NCBI GenBank assembly: GCA_031002005.1
Contig: JARYHS010009186.1
Span: 181,934,437 to 181,998,436 of the forward strand
From: Vandiemenella viatica
Lineage: Eukaryota; Arthropoda; Insecta; Orthoptera; Morabidae
Reading direction: 5' to 3'
DNA: 64,000 bases
Shown one piece after another: positions 46,865 through 58,251 of the stretch. Position 1 is the stretch's first letter; every line of letters begins with the position of its first letter. The notes under the pieces are model-generated. The model did not search any database. It was given only the letters and a program-made list of their open reading frames with translations, and had not been told where the DNA came from. The position numbers and the translations under genes were made by a program.

Positions 46865-47077
46865 CAGTGCCGGATCCAGGATTTTGTTTGTAGGTGGGGG
46901 GGGGCTAGGATTTGGTTTTGGGGACTTGACTCGGGGGAGGAGGGGTTCGCCGACTGAAATCTCATTATTCCAGATTGCCGCCATAATTAAAACTGTCGTC
47001 AGGGGTGACCCTGGTGTTTTTTTTTGGGGGGGGGGGCTTCAGCCCCCTAGCCCCCCCCACCCCTGGATCCGCCAATG
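46865..47077. mobile_element. 213-bp hAT-type MITE with G-rich core
   Basis: The left end CAGTGCCGGATCCAGG and the right end inverted CATTGGCGGATCCAGG are matching TIRs. The flanking 8-mers CTTATCAA (46857-46864) and CATATCAA (47078-47085) agree at 7 of 8. The interior contains long G runs on the plus strand and a C run near the right end that can pair. Confidence 0.88.
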
Positions 47078-47085
47078 CATATCAA

Positions 47086-47708
47086 TAACTGTGGTTGAAG
47101 CTACTTTTTTAAAATGGAATTTGAATATTTGTACGTACAACAAACTGCAGTGTTGAGATTCTTTCAGTGTTTGTGTATGTTGTAAGCTTGTTTTTTTTAT
47201 TTGTTTTAAATGATTGGGAGAGACTTGTATAACAGATTTGCATTTGAGGCAGCTCCATATTTATTACTGATCATGAGAGCAGATAATAGAGTGGGATAAG
47301 AAAATGTTAATATACATCGGCACCCAGTTTTTTGGGGGAAACGATGTCTTCAAAGGCACGAAAGGACACGTACGCTGCGATGGAGATTACAAGAGCAGTG
47401 AAACTGGTTATACTCGTAATCGCGTGCTGTTACGATCGTTGCAATTTCTTCATCTTAGATTTTCATCAACATTCATGGAAAATACGTATCTTTAAGGCAC
47501 ACGCTGTGTGACCTTCATCGCCTATAGCTTTTATGGATCAGGTGTTTAGCTAGTGGCAAGTCCTCAGAATGAGAGATTAGCGTGTCATCAGATGACTTGT
47601 TCCTGTGTAATCAATGTGCAGTTACGCAAGCTTCAATATTTTCAATGAATGTGGAAGACTTCCGATTGACAAACTCTGGTTTACAAAATACACTGCATGA
47701 GATCTTAA
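47086..47708. other. unassigned spacer
   Basis: No recognised gene or repeat terminus. The 99-codon frame at 47582-47881 runs into the next element and has no domain. Confidence 0.35.
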
Positions 47709-47955
47709 GCTGCGTATCCACTATGCGCGGCAAACCCTCGAACATTGGCTCGCGCGGCAGCCGCGCACAATGGATACGCTGTTGCCACTCGAGCCAGCTC
47801 GAACATTGGCGCGGTCGAACATGCCACGCTGCGAGCCATTCTCTGTCGGTCTTTAGGCGCGCGGCAAAGGCCTCCCACTAATTGGCTCGCGCGCAGTTGG
47901 TACGGCGGTGTCTTTCTTGGAGTTGCCTCGCGCGGCACAGCGACAGTTTACTGCC

Positions 47956-48132
47956 ATGAACAACGAAAAGTATCGATTTCTAATACAGCTGTATGGTGCG
48001 AAAGAATTTTTGTGAAATAGTAAATGTGCAGATTACCACAACAAAGCACTGAGGAACGATGCATGGAAGGAGATAAGTTCAGCAAATAGATTGTTTCGAC
48101 ACTCGAAAAACGTATTGCAAGCTAATATATGA
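47956..48132 (+). pseudogene. MADF/SANT-like ORF remnant of Harbinger element
   Basis: Reads MNNEKYRFLIQLYGAKEFL, stop, NSKCADYHNKALRNDAWKEI, then SSANRL. The pattern hydrophobic-x-LI, LWxxxxxxYHNKxxRxxAWxEI is that of MADF domains in the accessory DNA-binding protein of PIF/Harbinger transposons. The in-frame TGA at 48013 sits exactly where a Trp (TGG) is expected, a one-base decay. Confidence 0.72.
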
Positions 48133-48304
48133 GTCTCCAGTTGCTAGAAATTTTAAAGTTATTGCTAGTCTTTCGGTAACTGAAATCGCGTCACTTTATT
48201 CACACTAGGCTCAATCAATGATTTTAAGAACTCGAACCCTACAATAGTTATTCTTGTGAAATTTTTTATTGTATCTTCAATGGCTTCATTTCTTATATCT
48301 TCCA

Positions 48305-48418
48305 TTAGTCAACGTACAATTTTCTCATCCACCAACGCATTTTTCGTTTAGAATTCTTGTGTATTATGTGATGCACCACAATGAAGACGGCAGCTGCTCG
48401 TGCACGTGAAACGTCCAT
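48305..48418 (-). pseudogene. Harbinger-type transposase N-terminal remnant
   Basis: A minus-strand ORF MDVSRARAAAVFIVVHHIIH ... KRKMRWWMRKLYV and stop. The RRxWVR-like block after an Ala-rich helix resembles the N-terminus of PIF/Harbinger transposases. The DDE core is absent. Confidence 0.55.
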
Positions 48419-48946
48419 GGTCACGAAAACTGACTGTGCCTGCATTGCTTGCCGCGCAACTCTGGCTGGGTTGCGATGCCGCGCGCGGCAGCCGCGCTTG
48501 TCAACAGAAACCCACGAACTATGGCTCGCGCGGCGATACCTGGCACCAAGCCCGGTACTGCCGCGCGAGCCAGTGTTCGAGGGTTTGCCGCGCGTAGTGG
48601 ATACGCAGCATTACGGTCAGTGGTGGGTTTAGTTTGACCAGATGTTCACGACATGTAAATACGTCCCAAACCCGGATCGAGCAACCACCAGTTGCACAGA
48701 TTGGGTCTATAGGCGCGTGAGAACTTCGTCACACGCGAAGGTTTACGTTCAGCTCTCACCAAATGGAATAGTTACTCATTTGATCAGGCAACCTTTTTTC
48801 AGTCGTCTATGGTCCAATCAGTAGGTTCACGAGCCCAGGAGAGGCGCTGAAGCCCATGGCGTTTTGTTAAGCAGAGGAACTTGTGTCAGGACCTCTGCTG
48901 TCACATTCCATCAACGCAAAATTTCGCTGCAGTGTCCCCCTCTGAC

Positions 48947-50519
48947 CATGGAGGAAATAAATATATGGAGACGACGCAAGAGACCTTCACCACGCATTGA
49001 AGTGACGCCGGGCAGAGGAGGAGTGGGGGGGGGGGGGGAGGGGGGGCTAGGCCGTACCCATACAGACACGGGGTATATGTATAAAAACCTCAAGGGGACT
49101 CTAGAATAAACGTAACGCCGCAATCTGGTGACTCGATGAGACAAATAAAAAAGAAGAGTAAAATGTTTTGATATCCTGCTTAGTTTTCGAGATATTCTGT
49201 CTCAAATGAGAAATGTTTTTGGTTGAAATTCAGAAGAAAACATTGGTCAAAGTCAAATTTGATGATGGATTCTTATTTAAAAAGACGAGACAATTAAAAA
49301 TAAAGAATAAAATTTTTCGATATCTCGCCTAGTTCTCAAGATATACGGTATCAAAAGTTAGGTGTCTTGAGTTGAAATGCAGAAGAAAATTTCGCAAAAG
49401 TCAAATTTAATGATCGATTCTTATTTAACACGACGACACAAATCGAAAATAAAGAATAAAATTTTTCGATATCTTGCTTAGTTTTCGGGATATACTGGGA
49501 TTGGATTGATATGCGGCCTGGACCAAAAATTAATTCTGCAAAAGCCACAATGAATTACTATGGTAGGACATGACAGATTGGATATTTCATTTTTTTTTTT
49601 TACTACCACTTGTTGTTAGGTTGAAATGCGGCCTAGACCAGAATAAAAATAGTTATCTTGTTACCATACATCGTAAGCTTAATTGGGAATACATGGAAGT
49701 AGTTTATATCGATACACGTTTTGTCACTAACTTGGTTCTCATGAAATTACTAACAGCAATAAATAAATTCTTTGTCCCTTATGGAACAACAAAACCATTC
49801 TGGTACAGACTGCATTTAGACCTAACTACAATCTCCATTAAATTGCCGCTACAGAATCAAACTATGTAGACACACCCATACACGCTTATTTGAATCGCAA
49901 ACTCTATTTGCGGTAGCAACATCGTTTGATTCATCAAGATTCCTAGATTGTATAGCATAATTTAACACATTTAATTTCATCGTACACTGTCAGTATAAAC
50001 TGCGACGTGACGAAAGAAAGCGCAATACTAAATTCACTGAATCGCAATATAAAACACACCCCTTTAAATCTCATTTTCAACACTCGTTAGAAGTAATGCT
50101 AGTCTATTATGTGCAAAATAGCAAGGTATGCTGATTTTCTACACTACACCAACAAAAATTTGAGAACAAAGTCATCCCATTGAGAGCTATGACTAAATAT
50201 TTATAGACAGGAACCAAAGTTTGCAATTCCTACTGCCCACTTCAACAACAATAATTAGAATTCAACTTACTTATGAAATGATATTCAAGGTTCTTTCCTC
50301 TCGTCGCCTATTTGTGCAACCGTATGCAACACAAGATGGCATTATAAAACACTTATACATATTACAAAATGATATAATCACAGCATCAAACACAATGTGA
50401 ACTTTGCATTTGTTTGTGTTCGCAATATCACCGCTGCCGCCACCGCGCATACGCGAGAGTTTAGAGCCGGCGTCACAGATTTAACGTCACTTCGTCTCCA
50501 TATATTTCCTTCCTCCATG
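48947..50519. mobile_element. P-superfamily-like MITE inside the Tc1 relic
   Basis: A 1573-bp element with ends CATGGAGGAAATAAATATAT and, inverted, CATGGAGGAAGGAAATATAT; the TIR continues with GGAGACGA. The flanking 8-bp duplication CCTCTGAC (48939-48946 and 50520-50527) is perfect. An 8-bp TSD with TIRs starting CATG fits P-type elements better than hAT (CAG start). No transposase frame is seen. A 149-bp tandem repeat and a G-rich run (49025-49044) lie inside. Confidence 0.8.
49140..49512 (+). repeat. 149-bp tandem repeat, about 2.5 copies
   Basis: GATATCCTGCTTAGTTTTCG at 49170, GATATCTCGCCTAGTTCTCA at 49319 and GATATCTTGCTTAGTTTTCG at 49468, exactly 149 bp apart. The intervening sequence (GAAATTCAGAAGAAAA, CAAAGTCAAATTTGATGAT) repeats too. 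It lies wholly within the P-like MITE. Confidence 0.9.
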
Positions 50520-50696
50520 CCTCTGACTCGCCCTAAATTGAGTGTTGCTGTTCTTTGACGCAGTGTTGCCTGTCTGCCAATACTGACACCTGATTTTAGG
50601 TATTAAGTACACGTCACCGGCGACTGCTTTGCCCATGGTTGGAGATAAGGCCGGAAATTACACATTAACGGTAGGTACACTCTTGACACTGTATAT

Positions 50697-50865
50697 CAGT
50701 GGTTCCCAATTAGTGGTACGCGAAACCCCAGGGAAGCCTGAGGTTACTTCAAGGTTCAAGGGATACGAGCGGTAATCTCTTTGCTAAGATAATCAATTAG
50801 ATAATTACAAAAAATGACGCAAACATTACTATCTCCAAAATATATTTTAAGACAAACTGTGTAGG

Positions 50866-50913
<48 letters not shown>

Positions 50914-51349
50914 AACTTAAAGACGTTTATCATGCTAGCAAAGCAGTAATAATATTTTTACTGCCATTTTGTACGACGTACCTCTGCGTGAATGAATTTT
51001 TGGCCATGGCAACCATAAAACCAAACATCACCACTGACTTCGACTTGAAGGTAATCGCAGTTTGAAGCTCAGTAAACAGTAACCAAAATTTCAGATCTGT
51101 TTGTAGTGAAACGTGTACATTTGTCCCATTACACTTAGATAGACGTTCGTCATTTTATTATTATTAGAATTGTTATGATAACACTTTTGGACATTTGTTA
51201 ATTGTTTGTGACGTTTGTTATTGGATTAAAATTTAATAAATCTGGAAACACTGGTGTCATTTTTTATTTATCATTTCAGCTATAAGGTGTATGCGAGGCT
51301 GAACTCATTCTTGAAGTTACACTCGCGAAAAATTAATTGGGAAACACTG
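50697..51349. mobile_element. 653-bp hAT MITE inside the Tc1 relic
   Basis: The left TIR CAGTGGTTCCCAATTAGTGG and the right TIR inverted CAGTGTTTCCCAATTAATTT are followed on both sides by CGCG. The flanking 8-mers CTGTATAT and TTGCAGAT share 5 of 8 positions and both resemble one ancestral Tc1 word, as expected of an old TSD that has diverged. Interior non-coding, with a (TA)n(GT)n tract. Confidence 0.85.
50866..50913 (+). repeat. (TA)n(GT)n microsatellite
   Basis: About 25 bp of TA repeats directly followed by about 23 bp of GT repeats, inside the hAT MITE. Confidence 0.95.
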
Positions 51350-51714
51350 TTGCAGATAGAATTGTTTAATTCACGAAAAACTTCTGAAATGGAACACCCC
51401 ATGCATCAGCCTAAGAACCATTCTGTGTTCAAAGTCTGCTGATTCTTGACGTCTCATACGATTCACGAGAGTACAAATGAAGTTCCGTTTATGCACGGCA
51501 CATTTATACGTTTCTTACGCGGTACTGTCACCGTCTAGGATTTTACATCTACCTATCCCATGAATTTTAGCTCTTGAGTATAATTACTGACCAGGTGTAA
51601 CAAACTCAGTAGCCGTTCAAATTTCATAAGAGCGTGTAGAAACTAGTACGGTTTACGATTTCCGTTCATGTTAGAGTTCAAAATGAAAGTTTTAGCATCA
51701 GTGCCGGGAAGTGG

Positions 51715-51935
51715 CGATGAATATTTTCAATCAGCGGTAACGCTCTGACCTCGCATTCGGGAGGAGGCGGATTCGAATCCCCGTCCGGGCATCCAGATTT
51801 GGGTTTTCCATAGTTTACCCAAATCATTTCAGGCGAATGTCGGGATGCTTGCTTCAAAAAGCCATGGCAGAATTCATTCCTGTTCCCTTTCCCGACTCTA
51901 ATGACATCGACGTCGACGAGGCGTAAAGCCGTTAC
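51715..51935 (+). mobile_element. SINE family 1
   Basis: Well preserved: GGTAACGCTCTGACCTCGCA head, GATTCGAATCC B box, CCCCGTCCGGGCATCCAGAT, body AAATCATTTCAGGCGAATG, end TGACATCGACGTCGACGAGG CGTAAAGCC. Confidence 0.9.
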
Positions 51936-52439
51936 CAAAAAGAAGCTTAACATAGTAATTTTCTGTATTTCCTGTTTCGGGACTCTGAACATAATTTCCG
52001 GGCACCTGCGTACTGCGCTAATGGAGTGTTTTATGCAGAATAACTAGTGCTTCAAAACTACTAGCATCCACTAAGGCCTACATATTTGGTGAAGAAGTCT
52101 GATATCATTTGATTTAAAGGTATATTCGCTGGTATTTGGAGTGATTACTAAAAATAGTAAAAAAATAATTAAATTAAATTTTCTTTCATTTAGTAGAAAT
52201 ACCATGATATCATGGTGTGTTACCAATTCAGATTGTAAGAATTATTCTCCTTTTAATAGGGCATGGCAACTGAATCATTTGTACCTGCATCTTCAAATAT
52301 AGCTTCAACATTCCGAAAAAGAAATTATCTAAGATGTTTATAAATACAATCAGCTTAAGTAACTACCAATCTGTAATTTAAATAGAAACTATAGAGCGTA
52401 CTTTAAACGAGACAAGTGTTCTCAGGAAACCTTGAAATA
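51936..52439. other. unassigned spacer
   Basis: AT-rich spacer, nothing recognised. Confidence 0.4.
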
Positions 52440-52530
52440 CGAAAATTAGGATGGCCGATCTGCGGTTCGAACCCGCGTCCTCCCGAATGCCAATTCCGCG
52501 CGTTACCACTCAAGCACCACCTCTGGCAAA
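52440..52530 (-). mobile_element. SINE family 1, head only
   Basis: The minus strand reads GGTGCTTGAGTGGTAACGCG, CATTCGGGAGGACGCGGGTT, CGAACCGC. A-box and B-box regions are both good, but the body is missing. It may be a solo tRNA-like head. Confidence 0.75.
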
Positions 52531-53639
52531 GACGAGCTAATGGTAACTCGGTAACATATAAGCAATTGTTGAATTGTCAGGTGAAATAATAAAAAAAAGA
52601 CACACTGTAACTAATATAGGTGGTTGTGAAGTGTAGTTAGAGAAATTGTTTAAAATCTTGCTAAGAAAAAAACTAGTTCCAGTTTTGTAACTATTCGGTC
52701 TAGTTACGGGGAACACAAAGCTGACACAGAACGTAATACCGAAATAGTATGCTCGAAATCGAGCGGGTGTCCTACCATTCCCAGTGACATCATAATATCT
52801 GTGAACGCGTTATCAGAGGATGAAGGAATTAGAGGTCATGTTGCTGCCCGATTATGATGGGCATGGACAGCAGTCGGAGGCAGAAGGTGATGCCTTAGCA
52901 TTACTGTGGTGCTTACGGGAGACGTTTATAGGAAATGCTAATCAAGAAGATTGTACCTGAACATGTTTTGGAAAGAATTAAACATCTGCATCAAAATACT
53001 GAGAGTTGCGTTCAAGTACAAACTATCAGATCAGGACGGTTTCAGAATAGAATTGCGGTACAGCAGTGAATTTGTTTGTTTCCGCTGCTTCTCCTAAGCA
53101 CTGTGGATGAAATTACCAAATTAGTCAAAAAAGAAAGACAAGACCATTACTGTCAACGCAGCATTATCTCAGCTGATAATAGGCTAGTAGCGGGAATAAG
53201 CTACAGGATTAAAGCAGCAACAAACTTCTGTAGTCCTGTTTCACGGCTGCTATGGGACAAGCAACTTAAGTGCTACATACAGGTAAAATAATTACAGTAC
53301 TCAATATCCGTATTTACATACCTTAAGAAACAAGGGTAATAGATTTGTACGGTGTATATTTAGACTTGGAGAATATACGAGAGTCTTGTTATTCAATACG
53401 GCCATTATGTGTAGTTCTTAATAAAAGACCAAGTTAAAGACAAACACTAATATTAGTGTGCGCCATTTTCCTAGAAAGTGCAGTGGCGTAAGGAATTAGT
53501 ACCTTTCATACTTCTGTTCGAGGTCTTCAGCGGAATACATTATCAACGATAACCTACAAGTCCATCTCATTCCGTTGGTCATATGCAATTCCTGTTTCAA
53601 GCGAAGAGAAGAAACATGTAATACAGCACAGTTTCTCAT
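52531..53639. other. unassigned region
   Basis: No recognised exon or repeat terminus. Confidence 0.35.
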
Positions 53640-53765
53640 TATGGGGAAACTCTTCACAAGCATAGAGGGTATTTAATTCACAAAAGCGTGCTGTAAAAAT
53701 TATTTGTGGAACAAGCCCGCGGACGTCGTGCAGAAATCTAGGTGTCCTTACAATACCAGCACATT
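53640..53765 (+). pseudogene. LINE reverse-transcriptase C-terminal fragment
   Basis: The plus strand reads LWGNSSQA, stop, RVFNSQKRAVKIICGTSPRT, then SCRNLGVLTIPA. This is the WGNS...QKRAxxII.G...SC..L..LTIP pattern after the RT core of several non-LTR retrotransposons. One stop and a small deletion. A C run follows at 53767-53778. Confidence 0.72.
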
Positions 53766-53780
53766 CCCCCCCCCCCTCCT

Positions 53781-54530
53781 CCCTCCCAGCTACATATACC
53801 TGTGATGTCTCGGGCGGCTCTTCTTTCACCTATTCCAATGCCTCTATTAATTCCTTTTAATGAGGACCCAATACAGAAGAACAATATTTTGGAGAGGTCG
53901 CACTAGTGCTTTGTGTGTAATCGATTTTACTTCCGGCGTACACTATTTTAGATTAAAACTTAGGAAACGAAGCATTATTTTCATTCCAAGATAAATGTCA
54001 TTAGGTATTTAACTGAATCTATCGTACTGTTAAATATATTATTAATTGCATATTCAAAGATTTATTTTTATATCCTGGTACATAATAGCCCAGCACCTAG
54101 ATTCTACTCTGGGCCCATATTTCCGGTATATTACAAGAGGTACATAAGATTAAACTAATCAAATTTCACAAAATTTTAGTTACATAATTAAATTAACAAT
54201 GTTTAAGAATGAATTTGATAGGTGTTAGGTTTTAAAAAAAAATAATTATGGATATATACATATATACTGTAAATTAGTAATTTGAGTAACATACGTTCAC
54301 ACAGAGATACTGCTATATATAATTAAACAAAGAAACATTCACATACACAAATCACTTCACTGTTGTGTCACTGTTTCTCACTTTGTATATTTATAACACT
54401 TTTAAACATTTACTTCCGGCACAGCTACTTCGGAGTAACTTACCTCCCTCAGGAGATGACTTCTGGAAGTAGAGGCGTCCTCCTTCGACCCATCGGGAGT
54501 GTCTTGCTTCGGGAATGATCACTGCTCGGT
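53781..54530. other. unassigned spacer
   Basis: No element recognised. At 54430-54560 a GC-richer stretch contains a minus-strand GAG|GTAAGT splice-donor-like site, not linked to any coding exon. Confidence 0.3.
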
Positions 54531-54534
54531 CGCT

Positions 54535-55015
54535 GGTCGCTGTCGGTTGAAAGTGTTTCCGTCAGTTTAAACTATTTTTAAGAACCTTTCGTTGGCTGCT
54601 TATGAGGCCAGATTGCAAGCTTCATCAAAGAAGTAGCATAATTCCTGGTCAGGCAATATGTCAAAGCTAAATGGTGTCAGTTTTTTACTTATTTTCATGA
54701 CTTGGCACTTTTTAAGTTCTAACTGCCTCTATTCAGATCACGCTATTATTTTCACATCGGATTGCATCAAAGATCTGTCCTCGTGAGATCTTATTTCGCG
54801 ATAAATAATATCATCGTCGGCCAACAGCCTTACGTTTCCCTGCATTTCGTCGCTCAAATCATTTATGTATATGAGGAGGCCTATCACCCTTCCCGGGTGG
54901 ACGATGGACCTCGCTTCAATCGGTGGCGAATGTTCTCCGTAATGACTGCATACTGTGTTCTACCCTTCATGAAGTCGGCAACGCAGCTGTATATTTGTCT
55001 GCATATGCCACAGCC
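54535..55015 (-). pseudogene. LINE reverse-transcriptase core fragment
   Basis: The minus strand reads ADFMKGRTQYAVITENIRH, then a decayed SGVPQGS region, then LLIYINDLSDEMQGNVRLLA, DDDIIYREIRSHEDRSLMQS, DVKIIA and CQVMKISKKLTPFSFDI. The catalytic FADD box reads LADDD here. RT palm order is kept with at least two frameshifts. Opposite orientation to the fragment at 53.6 kb, so they are separate insertions or an inversion. Confidence 0.85.
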
Positions 55016-58000
55016 ATGAAGATTCGTAAATAGGGTTTGATTTTAAATCTAATAAAATCAAATCAACTTGATATCACTCATATGTCATACGGCACAAGTT
55101 GTGGATTAAAAGTGCAAATTGTTTCTCGCAGAATTTCTATTTTCTGAATTTTGAGTTTAATATCTCCCCTTCATTCAGGAAATACATTTCATTTGAGTAT
55201 ACAGTGTGTTCTTAAATTCTATAAAATGTAGAAATTAACGGGATCTGGGTATAATGTTGAGGATCATTAAAATTTCCATTCCTAAACAAAGAACTTAGCA
55301 TAGTTGTATACCAGTCTGCTGGATCGTTTTCTTGTTCCAAGGAGGCGTCATAGAATTTCACCAAATATGGTACGATTTCCTTTTTATACCTAACGTAGAA
55401 TGGAATAGAGGAATACTCTCAGTTCCAGCAGCTTTATAGCTTTTATGTTCTTAAGCAGTTTCAATTTAGGACGAATAAATTATCGATTAATGGAAACGTA
55501 AACTTTGATTAAATATCCGGAATGGATGCATCGGACTGGACAACGCAGTTATTCTTCCTTTCGCCAATTTTCTAGATTGGATGTCCTCGTTCGTGGGAGA
55601 TTATAGCTCTAATTAGTATATAAATTGAACGAAGTCCCAACATGATTCCAGTTTTTGTGTGGATCATCGAAATAAAACAGCTTTAAAACCTTAATCATTG
55701 TGTATGATGCACTGATGGCAGTACTGGAATTCCTGTAAATCGTAAAACTTATATACTTTGGTGGAGAATGATGGAAGATGTTCCAAACGGAATATTTCTT
55801 ACAACAGACGAAAATACTAGAAACGTGTTTCCAAAGCCAATGCAAGCGTTTGTAAGGATGTGATACATATTTAGTCAGTTAATTTAGTGCAATACATTAG
55901 CTGAAGAAAAGTGAACAATGTCTAAACGAAGGGCTATTAGAGAGTGAAATGGGTGAAATTTCAAACCTTGAATCTCAACATCTCATCGGACTTTATGATA
56001 AAGTTCCACATGCAGAGTAACACTAAAGACATCTGTGCAGTGCATACACGTTTGCAGAGATACGGCTCCACACTTATCCTTCCGTCCCCCCCCCCCTCCC
56101 GCCCCTTTGCTCTTACCTCATTGGACTTAATGGTGGAACTTAGTGCCAAACAGTAAGTTCTGTTATTATTTGAGCTATCACCGTTATACTTGCTTGTCGG
56201 ATATCGTATTGTAAACTGATTTAAGGTTAACAGTGATTTTAAATTAAAGTTACTAAAGGCCGCAAGTAAAGGACTTAGGTGCCACGACTGTACAGCTAGA
56301 GTTTAGAGAAAAGACGGAGATTAGTACAGAAACCTATTCCAGAAAGAGATAAAAAAGCAACAAGCGTACTATACTAATTTTGCAGCTCCAAGAAGGGAAG
56401 TTTCGTTGAAATATCAAAATAAAAATGATTTCTCAAATGCAATACTTTCTGCAAATTATAGAAAATTGCGAATTCGAGAGGTCTGAATTAATATCACAAA
56501 AATATACAGACATGATATCAAGAATACACATGCCAAAAGTATTACATGTAATCAGCATTTAGATAATAATTAGTAAAAATTTGAAAAAGCATGCAACATA
56601 AACATGATACCTTCTTCGTACTTCTTCGGTTAATATTCTGTTACGACTCCCACACATTTCATGTTCTAAGTCATTTAAAATTGCTCTTCACCCTACTCCT
56701 GTCTTGTAACTATCAGTTAATGTAAGTATGATTTATTTTCTACACAACGTGAATATGTAAATGTGATGGCGATGAAATAAATAAGCGAATGCTCTCGAAT
56801 TTTAAACGAGAAGAATATTTGTGCAATGGAACACATTTACGTAATTCTTGCGTGTTCCTTAAATCGTCATAGGGTCACGTTTATGTTCCTCAGTACAAAT
56901 TGAGCTTTAATCCGTCACCAAACGAATGTTCATGACTTTTATAACAATAATTTTTCATACGCTACAAAATGGCGCTAGAAACCTAAAATTGACATGTAGT
57001 CTAGCTCTTTGTTTAATATGAAGTTAATTACATAAATTATGTCGTAAGCACATACTGAAATTCGTCACTTGCCCAGTACTTCATGTAAAGCTGGCAGTTA
57101 TCGCAAAGGATAATCAGAGACGCTTTTTAATTTTATGAAGGAAGATTTATTAGCGTAAAGTTGCTTCTTTGAGTGTATAGTATCACCCAGGGACTCGACT
57201 TTTGGGACCTCGGATATGGACCTATCTGATGCTAGAATTGCTTCCACTTGGGCATGTATCGAATTGCCAATTGATCTCCCTTCGTCAGCTCTAGTTCTTT
57301 TCTGAACCTGATGATGTTTTAAGGTTGTTTTGCTTGACTGAAGTATTAATTCACTTTTTTCGGGGCCACGAAACCGGTTACCCATATAAGCCTCTCGCCA
57401 AACTTTTTACGCCATATGGCAGGTTTTCAATAATCTTGGTATACAACACACGTCTTGAAATATGATCCCTAATATATAATGAACACTATTAAGCACTAAA
57501 AAAGTTTCCCAGGTAAATATTAAAATGTTGTATCAAAACAGTAAACCGTAACAGTGAAAGGTTATTAGGTACACAGATAAAAACTAACGGTTAACTATGA
57601 TTATAGGGTAGGGAAGAAATTGTTTGTTGAAGACTTGAAATGTAAACACCTTGGCATAACATTTGATAACAATCAGAACTTGGCAGACACATTGGACTTG
57701 AAGTATGAAAAGATTTTAAAATCCTTCACTTCTTGGAGAGGGGTACGAGGGTATGTTCCAGAAAAGTAAAGAAATTCATAAAGTTTTCAGGAGACTTAAT
57801 TTCAACAGTAACTACAACCTGATTTCAGGATTTATCGGTGACTAAAGTGAGGGAGTGGTTAATTAAAATGGGCTAAAACTACCTGTTTATACCCATTTCT
57901 ATAATATGAAAATGACATGCATTTCTCAGAAAAAAGATATAAATACTTCATAACCTTCGCTTACATATAATACATAAATCTGCAGCGGGTCGTATTCTAT

Positions 58001-58251
58001 TTGTTATGGGTTCATTCAAAACTACAACATATTTTAATGGAATTTTCACAGTATAAATGATTAGGATCTGACTTAAAATCTACGGAGTATATTACGACTC
58101 TGGGGGATGGTGGCATAAAAAGACAACGTTTCGACGGCGTTATGCGTCGTCTTCATTAGGTATTTTTAATAACACATTATGTGCTGATTGTTAAAAATGA
58201 TTTCGGTTGAAAATCTATGCGCATTAAGGAGAGTATTTCCCGTTCTAAAAA
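55016..58251. other. unassigned AT-rich region
   Basis: Nothing recognised. A 95-codon minus-strand frame at 57098-57385 begins MGNRFRGPEKSEL; I do not recognise a family, and it has no splice context. Confidence 0.35.

Larger units (their letters stand above)
47709..48609. mobile_element. PIF/Harbinger-type deletion derivative
   Basis: Ends match as inverted repeats over about 45 bp, starting GCTGCGTATCCACTATGCGC on the left and GCTGCGTATCCACTACGCGC inverted on the right. Subterminal regions are GC-rich and repeat CTCGCGCGGC words. Inside are two opposed coding remnants: a MADF-type ORF reading inward from the left and the start of a Harbinger-type transposase reading inward from the right. 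PIF/Harbinger elements carry exactly this pair of genes. Flanks TAA and TTA are close to, but not identical with, the TWA target usual for the superfamily. Confidence 0.75.
48630..51578 (-). mobile_element. Tc1-like element with two nested insertions
   Basis: Three pieces (about 48630-48946, 50520-50696 and 51350-51578) form one Tc1 relic once the insertions are set aside. They match the relic at 461-1075: GTTTTGTTAAGCAGAGGAAC versus the GTTTTGTTAGCGGAGACACT region, then TTTGACGCAGTGTTGCCTGT, then ACTTCTGAAATGGAACACCC. The minus strand shows TKRHGLQRLSWARE and a decayed first catalytic block with stop and Asp-to-Asn (A-stop-SNE for WSDE). The right end is CTTGAG followed by TA at 51579-51580. 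Confidence 0.82.

Noticed and set aside
47709..48609. CpG island promoter of a host gene
   Set aside because: The GC-rich segments are the inverted ends of a transposon derivative, which explains the composition without a host promoter.
54430..54560. splice-donor-like GAG|GTAAGT in a GC-richer stretch on the minus strand
   Set aside because: No open frame or acceptor partner supports an exon; may belong to an unrecognised repeat.
57098..57385. 95-codon minus-strand frame beginning MGNRFRGPEKSEL
   Set aside because: No recognised domain, no splice or promoter context, and flanks are AT-rich noncoding. Length is within chance for this much sequence.
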